Shown: in pieces, positions 34,417 through 40,999 of the stretch
How positions within the stretch are numbered: position 1 is the first letter of the stretch
How the letters are laid out: each line of letters begins with the position of its first letter
NCBI GenBank assembly: GCA_045652125.1
Contig: JAZRTT010000015.1
Location: 1-43,286, forward strand
Length of the DNA: 43,286 nucleotides
Direction: 5' to 3'
Origin: Avoscillospira sp045652125
Lineage (GTDB): Bacteria; Bacillota; Clostridia; Oscillospirales; Oscillospiraceae
Translations under genes and position numbers: made by a program
Notes under the pieces: model-generated
Told to the model about the DNA's origin: nothing
Database searches by the model: none
Seen by the model: the letters and a program-made list of their open reading frames with translations, nothing else

Positions 34417-34749
34417 TCATTTCTCCATAAGTTCCAAATAGTCCTCCAATGCAGGTGCGGGACAATAGTCCAACCAATTGAACCGCTGCTGTAAAACCTC
34501 CACCGTCTCCAGGCCCAACTTTGTCAGTCCGCAATCCACCAGCACCAGTTTCCCGCCTGTAATTTTTCCATCCCGAAGCCACCCATAAGCCCTTACTCGC
34601 CGCTCCAGGCCGCCTCCATCCCCCTGAACGAAGTACAGCGTCACCATTTCCCGGCTGAATACCGGTTCCAGCAAAAGCCCCAGCAAACACCACGCCAGCA
34701 GCAACACTCCGCAGGCCGCGAAGAAGATCAACAGGATCTCTCCCAGCAT
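34417..34749 (-). CDS. Small single-pass membrane protein, family not recognised
   Basis: A 110-residue protein with an N-terminal membrane helix (about residues 4-27, LLLAWCLLGLLL) and a cytoplasmic or external domain of about 80 residues (REMVTLYFVQGDGGGLERRVRAYGWLRDGKITGG). GGTGAGG precedes the ATG. It is 34 bases before recD2 and probably opens that operon. I do not recognise the family; the LYFVQGDGGGLE-type sequence does not point to a known enzyme. Confidence 0.75.
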   Translation of the reverse strand: MLGEILLIFFAACGVLLLAWCLLGLLLEPVFSREMVTLYFVQGDGGGLERRVRAYGWLRDGKITGGKLVLVDCGLTKLGLETVEVLQQRFNWLDYCPAPALEDYLELMEK

Positions 34750-34785
34750 TTCCTCACCCCCTGCGCCATTTTATTCTGAAAAAGA

Positions 34786-34842
34786 AAAACTGTGACCGAC
34801 TGACCGGTCACAGTTTTCTGTATCTTTCTTTCTTTCTTTCTG
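34786..34842 (+). repeat. Hairpin with TGACCGGTCA palindrome followed by a CTTT tract
   Basis: A 13-bp perfect stem (34786-34798 and 34805-34817) is followed on the plus strand by a (CTTT)4C tract (34824-34840). TGACCGGTCA (34801-34810) is itself a perfect palindrome. The hairpin stands between two divergently transcribed genes and ends no visible transcript, so it is either an operator region or the terminator of an unseen short RNA. Confidence 0.6.
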
Positions 34843-34895
34843 TTTTGTATTAAGCTGCGGAAATTTCTGCGGTAATTGTACGAAGCAGGTCGGAT

Positions 34896-35090
34896 ATGGC
34901 AGAAGAAATTCGAATCAAGAAAAAATTTTCCGGCAAGGGCGACGACGGTCATAAAATTGTTTCTGTTCGGATGAAAGACGAGCTTCTGGCAAAATTGGAA
35001 GATCTATCCATGAAGTCCAACCGTTCCAGAAACGAACTGATCAATCTTTTGCTGGAAGCCGCCGTAGACATTGTAAAAGTCGAAGAGTAA
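34896..35090 (+). CDS. Ribbon-helix-helix (CopG/Arc-type) DNA-binding protein
   Basis: A 64-residue protein. After a basic lead (EEIRIKKKFSGKG) comes the strand HKIVSVRMKDELLAKL and the two helices DLSMKSNRSRNELINLLLEAAVDIV, the classic MetJ/Arc/CopG pattern; such proteins dimerise and bind short inverted repeats. No toxin gene is adjacent, so it is not an obvious antitoxin. The start has a weak GCAGG binding site. The upstream hairpin and palindrome are candidate operators for autoregulation. Confidence 0.83.
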   Translation: MAEEIRIKKKFSGKGDDGHKIVSVRMKDELLAKLEDLSMKSNRSRNELINLLLEAAVDIVKVEE

Positions 35091-35094
35091 CAGA

Positions 35095-35146
35095 AAATAT
35101 CCCCTTTGGAATCATACTGAAACATACGGTTCCAAAGGGGATATTT
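35095..35146. terminator. Long hairpin between the RHH and RluA-type genes
   Basis: 17-bp perfect stem (35095-35111 and 35130-35146) with an 18-base loop, A/T-rich at its base on both strands. It starts four bases after the RHH stop and lies just past the converging pseudouridine synthase gene, so it probably serves both. Confidence 0.85.
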
Positions 35147-35160
35147 GCCCATTTATATGG

Positions 35161-35802
35161 TTATTTTTCCGGAAAAAATCTGCACCATGGTTTGACCGGA
35201 GGCGGGAGTTTGGTAAAAACCAACTGCTGCCCGGAAACAGGATGCGGAAAGGACAGACGATGACACCAAAGGGCAAGGGTGCTGCCGCATTCCTTCCCGC
35301 CATATTTTTCATCGCCAACCAATGGCAGCTTTCTGGAGGCAAACTGCACCCGAATCTGATGGGTACGGCCTGTATAGAGTTGAACCTGGACCAACGTATG
35401 CTCCTGCGCCTGTTCCAGCACTAAATAAGATAGCATTGCATCTTTGACACCTTTTCTTTGGCGGTTCACCACATAGGTCTTGTTTCGCTGCCGGTCATGG
35501 AACAGCAAGTCCTGCAAAACAGCAGTCTCATCCTGCGGCTTCCCCCGGAGAACTGCCAGATAGGTTTTTTCCACAGCCCGATCCTGTATGGCACGGCTGA
35601 GCGCCGCTGCCGCCTGCCTGGTCAGTGCAAAAACCATAACACCGCCCACTTCCCTGTCCAGACGGTGAACCGCAAAAACCTGATCTGCATCCAGCCGGTT
35701 TTTCAGCAGCTGCGGCATACTGTTTTCACCGCTGTCCTGAGACAGCACACCTGCCGGCTTTACCGCCACAGCAATGTGCGCATCCACATATAGAATTTCC
35801 AC
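35161..35802 (-). CDS. RluA-family RNA pseudouridine synthase
   Basis: Starting at the GTG at 35802 the protein has 213 residues, compact and without an S4 domain. The catalytic motif is HRLDREVGGVMVFA (about residue 47); the rest of the active site is in LYTGRTHQIRVQFAS (about 150). GAGGAGGGG lies 6 bases before this GTG, favouring it over a GTG eight codons upstream whose codons overlap the binding site. It isomerises uridine in rRNA or tRNA; the specific position cannot be told from sequence. It resembles the short RluA/YjbO-like proteins. Confidence 0.92.
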   Translation of the reverse strand: MEILYVDAHIAVAVKPAGVLSQDSGENSMPQLLKNRLDADQVFAVHRLDREVGGVMVFALTRQAAAALSRAIQDRAVEKTYLAVLRGKPQDETAVLQDLLFHDRQRNKTYVVNRQRKGVKDAMLSYLVLEQAQEHTLVQVQLYTGRTHQIRVQFASRKLPLVGDEKYGGKECGSTLALWCHRLSFPHPVSGQQLVFTKLPPPVKPWCRFFPEK

Positions 35803-35859
35803 GCAGTTCCCCTCCTCTGTTTCCACAGTCTACCACAAATAAGCGCCCGGCGCAAGGAA

Positions 35860-35888
35860 TTGCTTTTTTCCTTCCGGTTGTTTATAAT
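35860..35888 (+). promoter_or_regulatory. Promoter for the ABC transporter gene
   Basis: TTGCTT (35860-35865), 17-base spacer, TATAAT (35883-35888). Confidence 0.75.
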
Positions 35889-35916
35889 AACAGAAACTTG
35901 AAACGGAGCAGAAGCC

Positions 35917-37668
35917 ATGAAACAAAATGATTTCAAACAGCGAAATACCTTGCGGATGTTTCTTTCCTATTTCTCTCCACATAAAAAATTATTCTTTCTG
36001 GATCTGACCTGTGCTTTTTTTGTAGCGCTGGTGGATCTGGCCTACCCCCTAATTTCCCGGCATGCCATGCATACCATGCTGCCCGGGAAAGCTTTTCATG
36101 CTTTTTTTGTCCTGATGACGATCGTGGTACTGGCCTATTTTTTGCGCTCGGTGTTGTATTATATCGTCATGTTCAAAGGACATATGTTCGGCATCCGGGT
36201 GGAAGCAGACATTCGCCGGGATCTCTTTTCTCATCTGCAAACACTGGGATTTGACTTTTACGACTCCCATCGCACAGGCCAACTGATGAGCCGGCTGACT
36301 TCCGATCTGTTTGAGATCACAGAATTGGCTCACCACGGCCCCGAAGATCTGTTTATTGCCGCAACTACCATGATCGGCGCCATGATCGTCATGTTTTCCA
36401 TCGAATGGCGGCTTGCTGTTGTGGTTTTGATTCTGCTTCCTATCTTTATATCCATCATCATGTTCCGCCGGAAGAAGATGGGGCAGGCTTCCCGGCAGGT
36501 CAAATCCAGAACCGCCGCAATCAACACCGAAATCGAATCCTGCCTTTCCGGTATGCGTACTGCCAAAGCCTTTGCAAGCGAACAGCAGGAATTTCAAAAA
36601 TTTTCCAATGCAAATGACCGGTTCAAAACTTCCAAAGTGCTGTTTCATCGGGAAATGGGTATTTTTACCGGTGTTATGGAATTCTTTTTGTCCATCATGT
36701 CGGTTGCTGTCATTTCTGTGGGCGGCTGGCTCATTATGCATGAACGGATGGATTATATTGATCTTATTACCTTTAGCCTGTATATTACAACTTTCATTAA
36801 CCCCATTCGCAAATTGGCCTCTTTCGCAGAACAGTTTGCCGTAGGTATGGCCGGTCTGCGACGGTTTCGGGAACTGATGGCAACCGATCCCACTTTGACG
36901 GATGCTCCCGATGCAGTCTCTCCCGACCACATACTGGGGGAGATTACTGCCAAACACGTGGCTTTCGCTTATGAGGGAGATCTGGATGTTCTGCACGATG
37001 TCAATCTGCAGGTAGCTCCCGGCGAAACCATCGCCATCGTCGGTCCGTCCGGCGGTGGAAAAACAACATTATGTCAACTAATCCCCCGGTTCTACGATGT
37101 CACCTCCGGTTCCATTTCCATTGATGGCATAGATGTGCGGCACATCAAACAGGAAACGCTGCGCAAACACATCGGAATTGTCCAGCAGGATGTGTTTCTC
37201 TTTGCCGATACTGTATTGGAAAATATCCGTTACGGCAAACCGGACGCCACTATGGATGAAATTGCAGAGGCGGCTAAAAAAGCCAATATTTATGAAGATA
37301 TTCTCGCTATGCCCCAGGGCTTTGACACCTATGTGGGAGAGCGTGGTACTTTATTGTCCGGCGGACAAAAACAGCGTATCGCCATTGCGCGGATATTTTT
37401 AAAGAATCCTCCCATCTTGATTTTGGATGAAGCTACTTCTGCACTGGACACCATCACGGAGGCACGAATTCAATCCGCATTTGATGCGCTGGCCTCCGGA
37501 CGCACTACCCTGATCATTGCCCACCGTCTGTCCACCATACGAAACGCCAACAGAATTCTGGTCATCGGTGACGGCAGAATTCAGGAACAGGGTACTCACG
37601 CCCAGTTAATGGCACAAAACGGTATCTATGCCGATCTGTATCATACCCAAACCAAACTCCGTGGGTAA
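35917..37668 (+). CDS. ABC exporter, fused permease and ATPase (MsbA-like)
   Basis: A 583-residue half-transporter with six membrane helices (about residues 25-320) followed by the ATPase: Walker A VGPSGGGKTT (about 374), the Q-loop QQDVFLFADTV, the signature LLSGGQKQRIAIAR (about 475), Walker B ILILDEATSALD and the switch His in IIAHRLSTIR. Such proteins work as dimers exporting lipids, peptides or drugs. No partner half-transporter is adjacent, so a homodimer is likely. Substrate unknown. Monocistronic, with its own promoter. Confidence 0.94.
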   Translation: MKQNDFKQRNTLRMFLSYFSPHKKLFFLDLTCAFFVALVDLAYPLISRHAMHTMLPGKAFHAFFVLMTIVVLAYFLRSVLYYIVMFKGHMFGIRVEADIRRDLFSHLQTLGFDFYDSHRTGQLMSRLTSDLFEITELAHHGPEDLFIAATTMIGAMIVMFSIEWRLAVVVLILLPIFISIIMFRRKKMGQASRQVKSRTAAINTEIESCLSGMRTAKAFASEQQEFQKFSNANDRFKTSKVLFHREMGIFTGVMEFFLSIMSVAVISVGGWLIMHERMDYIDLITFSLYITTFINPIRKLASFAEQFAVGMAGLRRFRELMATDPTLTDAPDAVSPDHILGEITAKHVAFAYEGDLDVLHDVNLQVAPGETIAIVGPSGGGKTTLCQLIPRFYDVTSGSISIDGIDVRHIKQETLRKHIGIVQQDVFLFADTVLENIRYGKPDATMDEIAEAAKKANIYEDILAMPQGFDTYVGERGTLLSGGQKQRIAIARIFLKNPPILILDEATSALDTITEARIQSAFDALASGRTTLIIAHRLSTIRNANRILVIGDGRIQEQGTHAQLMAQNGIYADLYHTQTKLRG

Positions 37669-37671
37669 CTG

Positions 37672-37700
37672 TTGTATTTCCCATGATCCTGTGTTACAAT
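37672..37700 (+). promoter_or_regulatory. Promoter for the amidohydrolase-radC unit
   Basis: TTGTAT (37672-37677), 17-base spacer, TACAAT (37695-37700), starting 3 bases after the ABC transporter stop. Confidence 0.65.
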
Positions 37701-37726
37701 CATCCCCAAAGGAAGGCAATTGATCT

Positions 37727-38515
37727 ATGAAAATCGCAGACATCCATGCTCATATTTTTCCTGATAAAATTGCAGCAAAAGCTTCCCGCTCCATCAGCGG
37801 CTTCTATAACGCCGATTCCAGCCATATTCCTACCCTTCAGAATTTTCTGGGGCAAAAAGAAAAAGCCGGGATCCAGATTGCTGCCATTTCCAGTTCCGCA
37901 ACTGCCCCTTCCCAGGTAGGTGCTATCAACACCTTTATTGCTCAATGCATCCAGGCAGCTCCGGGATTGATTGGCCTTGGCAGTCTTTTCCCTACCATGG
38001 ACAACTGGGAGGCTGAACTGGAATGGATGGTACAAGCCGGCCTCCGGGGCGTTAAGATCCACCCCGATTTTCAGCAGATCCCCATTGATGAGCCAAAAGC
38101 CGTTCCCATGTATCGTGCCATCGCAAAAGCAGGCCTTCCTGTTTTATTTCATATGGGGGATGCCAAATTTGACCATTCCTCTCCGGAACGGCTGGAAAAC
38201 CTAATTCGCCAGGTTCCCGACCTCATCGCGATTGCAGCCCACTTTGGAGGTTGGCAATCCTGGGATCGTTCCTTTAACCACATCCTGCCGGAAAATGTTT
38301 TTTACGACACCTCCAGCAGTATTCTGTTTTTGGGCGAAGAAAAATCCCTTGCCTTTCTGGACAAGGCCGGTGCCCACCGTTTTCTTTTCGGCACCGATTT
38401 CCCCATGTGGACACCCAAAACAGAACTGGATCGTTTTCTGAATTTGAAACTGGATGAAACCACCAGAGATCAAATCCTTTACGGCAATTTTGAACGCCTG
38501 TTTTTCAGGCCATAA
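37727..38515 (+). CDS. Amidohydrolase family metal-dependent hydrolase/decarboxylase
   Basis: A 262-residue TIM-barrel protein of the amidohydrolase-2 (PF04909-like) group. Metal-site features: DIHAHIFP (about 5), KIHPDF (about 111), LFHMGD (about 140), AAHFGGW (about 170) and FGTDFPMW (about 220). This group includes decarboxylases and lactonases, and the substrate is not evident. AAGGAAGG precedes the ATG by about 9 bases. radC begins 14 bases after its stop in the same direction. Confidence 0.85.
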   Translation: MKIADIHAHIFPDKIAAKASRSISGFYNADSSHIPTLQNFLGQKEKAGIQIAAISSSATAPSQVGAINTFIAQCIQAAPGLIGLGSLFPTMDNWEAELEWMVQAGLRGVKIHPDFQQIPIDEPKAVPMYRAIAKAGLPVLFHMGDAKFDHSSPERLENLIRQVPDLIAIAAHFGGWQSWDRSFNHILPENVFYDTSSSILFLGEEKSLAFLDKAGAHRFLFGTDFPMWTPKTELDRFLNLKLDETTRDQILYGNFERLFFRP

Positions 38516-38529
38516 GGGAGGTATCTTTC

Positions 38530-39219
38530 ATGCATGACCATGACGGGCATCGAAGCCGACTGCGCAGCCGCTTCCTTTCCCACGGTTTGGATGCTCTGCA
38601 GGATCATGAAGTTTTGGAGCTTCTGCTGTTCTACGCTCTTCCCAGAAAGGATACCAACGCTCTGGCACGTGTTCTGCTGAAACACTTTGGATCGATTGCC
38701 GCTGTGCTGGAGGCTCCCATTCAGGAACTCAAGGCAGTAGGCGGAATCGGAGAAAATGCAGCCATTCTGCTTCAGCTCATTACCCCGCTGTCACGTCGAT
38801 ATCTTTTGTCCCGTACAGAAAAAAGCGTGTGCCTGACCTCATCCCAAGCCTGTGGGGAATACCTTCTGCCTTATTTTTTCGGTGCTACTGAAGAAAAAGT
38901 TTACCTCCTGTGTCTGGATGGCAAATGCAAAGTCCTGGCCTGTCGTCTTTTGCAGAGCGGTACCGTCAATGCTGCTGCAGTCTCTCTGAGAAAGGCAGCA
39001 GAGGTCGCCATCGCGTGCAATGCCACAGCCGTCGTTCTGGCTCATAATCACACCAGCGGTTTGGCTCTGCCCTCCAGAGCAGATATGGAAGTAACCGATC
39101 AGCTTCGTGCTACCCTGAAGCCCCTTGAGATCACCCTTGTGGATCACATTATCGTTGCCGACGGAGAATACATATCCATGATGGAGAGCAATCGAATCCC
39201 CTTTTATCCTCCGGACTGA
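38530..39219 (+). CDS. radC: RadC / DUF2466 JAB-domain protein
   Basis: A 229-residue RadC-family protein. The N-terminal half holds a helix-hairpin-helix (VGGIGENAAILLQLI, about 75). The C-terminal JAB/MPN metal site is AHNHTSGLALPSRAD (about 172), where canonical RadC has HNHPSGDPxPSxxD; the histidines, Ser and Asp are kept. The DHIIVADGEYISMME ending is typical. Despite the name a repair role is not established. GGGAGG lies about 9 bases before the ATG. No terminator is visible after it. Confidence 0.93.
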   Translation: MHDHDGHRSRLRSRFLSHGLDALQDHEVLELLLFYALPRKDTNALARVLLKHFGSIAAVLEAPIQELKAVGGIGENAAILLQLITPLSRRYLLSRTEKSVCLTSSQACGEYLLPYFFGATEEKVYLLCLDGKCKVLACRLLQSGTVNAAAVSLRKAAEVAIACNATAVVLAHNHTSGLALPSRADMEVTDQLRATLKPLEITLVDHIIVADGEYISMMESNRIPFYPPD

Positions 39220-39314
39220 TTTAGGCATATGCGGCAAGCCATATTGATTTTTATCCAAATCGATGGGGTTGGAGCCTGTCCGCCCAAAAGGAAAATGAGC
39301 GATCCAATCGACCC

Positions 39315-39343
39315 TTGACAGGCATCCCGATTGGAGATATAAT
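39315..39343 (+). promoter_or_regulatory. Consensus promoter for the TPP riboswitch-thiT transcript
   Basis: TTGACA (39315-39320), 17-base spacer, TATAAT (39338-39343): both hexamers and the spacing match the sigma-A ideal. The 95 bases between radC and it hold nothing I recognise. Confidence 0.92.
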
Positions 39344-39365
39344 TCTCTTGAACCGTAACAACCAA

Positions 39366-39462
39366 ACACAGGGGCGCTGGACGCAGTCCGGCTGAGATTG
39401 AAAGAAAATGCTCTTTCATGTCCCTTAACCTGATCCGGGTAATGCCGGCGTAGGAAGCTGTT
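39366..39462 (+). ncRNA. TPP (thiamine pyrophosphate) riboswitch
   Basis: The THI element is complete: AGGGGCGCTGGACGCAGTCC, the invariant GGCTGAGATTG, a variable P3a hairpin (GAAAG...CTTTC), and CCTTAACCTGATCCGGGTAA then TGCCGGCGTAGGAAGCTG. Binding of TPP would repress the downstream transporter. Confidence 0.97.
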
Positions 39463-39483
39463 TTGTATAACCGTACTTGCTTC

Positions 39484-39520
39484 GTACCGCACTACCGTTT
39501 GGATGGTGCGGTATCTTTAT
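39484..39520 (+). terminator. Expression platform hairpin of the TPP riboswitch
   Basis: GTACCGCAC pairs with GTGCGGTA(T) (about 39485-39493 and 39506-39514), followed by TCTTTATT just before the AAGGAGG of thiT. It probably acts as a terminator, or masks the ribosome site, when TPP is bound. Confidence 0.65.
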
Positions 39521-39536
39521 TAAGGAGGTCTTTGTT

Positions 39537-40106
39537 ATGACCCAAGCAAGCAAATCCAAAATTGCCATTCGCACCTTGTGTGAAGGCGCCCTGATGATCG
39601 CCCTTGCGGAGATCCTCAGCCTCATCCCCCTGTGGGAAATGCCCTGGGGCGGTTCCATCGATCTGGCCATGCTGCCCATTTTCCTGTTCTGTGCCCGCTG
39701 GGGCTTCGGACCCGGCATGATCGCCAGCGTTGCCCACGCCATTTTGCAGGTCCTCTTTGACGGCGGCCATGCCATTGGCTGGCAGAGCATCATCGGCGAC
39801 TATCTGCTGGCTTATACTGTTCTCGGCGTTGCCGGCCTGTTCTGGAAAGCCAGAGGCGGTTTCTTCCTTGGCACTCTGGTGGGCTGCAGCCTGCGTTTTC
39901 TGGTCCACTATGTGGTGGGCGCCACCATCTGGGCCGAATATATGCCCGATGTGTTCTTTGGCCTGACCATGACGACCCCTTGGGTCTACTCTGCTCTCTA
40001 TAACGGCTTTTACATGGTCATTGACTGTGCTGCCGTTTTGCTGATTGGCTGGCTTCTGTGGAAAACCCCGGCCAAAAAGTATCTCATGCCCTATTCTGCT
40101 GCATAA
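39537..40106 (+). CDS. thiT: Thiamine transporter ThiT, ECF substrate-binding subunit
   Basis: A 189-residue membrane protein with six hydrophobic segments. It matches ThiT, the S component of an ECF transporter: ALAEILSLIPLWEMPWGGSIDLAMLPIF at the front (split around residue 30), the LQVLFDGGHAIGWQSIIGDYLLAY region, and RFLVHYVVGATIWAEY with the Tyr/Trp-rich thiamine site. The energising EcfA/A'/T module is not here and must be shared from elsewhere. The ATG at 39537 follows AAGGAGG; upstream in-frame codons lie inside the riboswitch platform. Controlled by TPP. Confidence 0.95.
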   Translation: MTQASKSKIAIRTLCEGALMIALAEILSLIPLWEMPWGGSIDLAMLPIFLFCARWGFGPGMIASVAHAILQVLFDGGHAIGWQSIIGDYLLAYTVLGVAGLFWKARGGFFLGTLVGCSLRFLVHYVVGATIWAEYMPDVFFGLTMTTPWVYSALYNGFYMVIDCAAVLLIGWLLWKTPAKKYLMPYSAA

Positions 40107-40121
40107 AAAGGAGTCCTTTCC

Positions 40122-40925
40122 ATGGCCAACATCGTGGAGATCACCGATTTTTCCCTGCCCGAACTGGATGTCTATGCCCGACTGACGGAGAATCAGCTTC
40201 TAAACCGGGAGCATCCCCAGGACGGTATGTTCATTGCGGAAAGCCCAAAGGTCGTCCTGCGGGCGTTGGATGCCGGTTTTGAGCCGGTTTCTCTGCTGCT
40301 GGAACAAAAACACATTCAGGCAGAGGCCGCTGAAGTGATTGCACGGTGTGAACATGTCCCGATATATACCGCAGAATTTGATGTGCTGACACAGCTTACC
40401 GGCTTCCAACTGACTCGCGGCGTTCTTTGTGCCATGCGGCGCAAAAGCTTGCCCACACCGGAAGAAATCTGCTCCGATGCAAAACGTATCGCCGTACTGG
40501 AAAATGTTATGAATCCCACCAATGTCGGTGCCATTTTCCGCTCTGCCGCCGCCTTGAACATGGACGCTGTTCTTTTGACAGACGGAAGCAGCGACCCCCT
40601 TTACCGCAGAGCCATCCGGGTGAGTATGGGAACTGTATTCCAAATTCCATGGACATGGCTGCCGAAAAACTACCCTGCTGTGCTGAAAAAACTTGGTTTT
40701 TCTACTGCTGCTATGGCTCTGACAGACCATTCCGTCAGTCTCCGGGACCCTCGCCTTGCAGCGGAGGAAAAGCTGGCCATTGTTCTGGGGACAGAAGGGG
40801 ACGGTTTGGCTGCCAGCACCCTTTTGCAGTGCGATTACACGGTAAAAATTCCCATGTCTCACGGTGTCGACTCTCTCAATGTAGCCGCCGCCAGTGCTGT
40901 TGCCTTTTGGCAGCTGCAAGCATAA
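40122..40925 (+). CDS. SpoU/TrmH-family RNA 2'-O-methyltransferase
   Basis: A 267-residue SPOUT methylase. The N-terminal 100 residues are an L30e-like RNA-binding domain with FIAESPKVVLRALDAG. The knotted catalytic domain has the three SpoU motifs: NVMNPTNVGAIFRSAAAL (about 128), LGTEGDGL (about 225) and IPMSHGVDSLNVAAASAVAF (about 243). It methylates a ribose in rRNA or tRNA; the target is not evident. It starts 15 bases after thiT with AAAGGAG and may be co-transcribed under the TPP switch. Confidence 0.92.
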   Translation: MANIVEITDFSLPELDVYARLTENQLLNREHPQDGMFIAESPKVVLRALDAGFEPVSLLLEQKHIQAEAAEVIARCEHVPIYTAEFDVLTQLTGFQLTRGVLCAMRRKSLPTPEEICSDAKRIAVLENVMNPTNVGAIFRSAAALNMDAVLLTDGSSDPLYRRAIRVSMGTVFQIPWTWLPKNYPAVLKKLGFSTAAMALTDHSVSLRDPRLAAEEKLAIVLGTEGDGLAASTLLQCDYTVKIPMSHGVDSLNVAAASAVAFWQLQA

Positions 40926-40983
40926 CAGCACCCCATTTGCTCGTACAAGTACGTGATACTTGTCGAACAAATGGGGTGCTGTT
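40924..40983. terminator. Extended hairpin ending the spoU and 702-residue-protein genes
   Basis: Outer 16-bp perfect stem (40924-40939 and 40968-40983) with an inner 7-bp stem ACAAGTA/TACTTGT (40945-40951 and 40957-40963). The genes on either side converge. The T-run is short (TTT), so it may act partly by structure or in RNA protection. Confidence 0.75.
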
Positions 40984-40999
40984 TCGATTAGGCGGTTGT

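Noticed and set aside
34403..34693. Alternative minus-strand frame overlapping the 110-residue membrane protein
   Set aside because: Gly/Arg-rich shadow without a ribosome site; the other frame has a membrane helix and a good Shine-Dalgarno sequence.
34824..34840. CTTT tandem repeat considered as a CRISPR-like or satellite array
   Set aside because: The unit is four bases with four copies; a microsatellite at most, with no spacers and no cas genes.
34896..35090. RHH protein as the antitoxin of a toxin-antitoxin pair
   Set aside because: No small ORF with RelE/ParE/MazF-like features lies next to it; the neighbour is a hairpin and then a pseudouridine synthase on the other strand.
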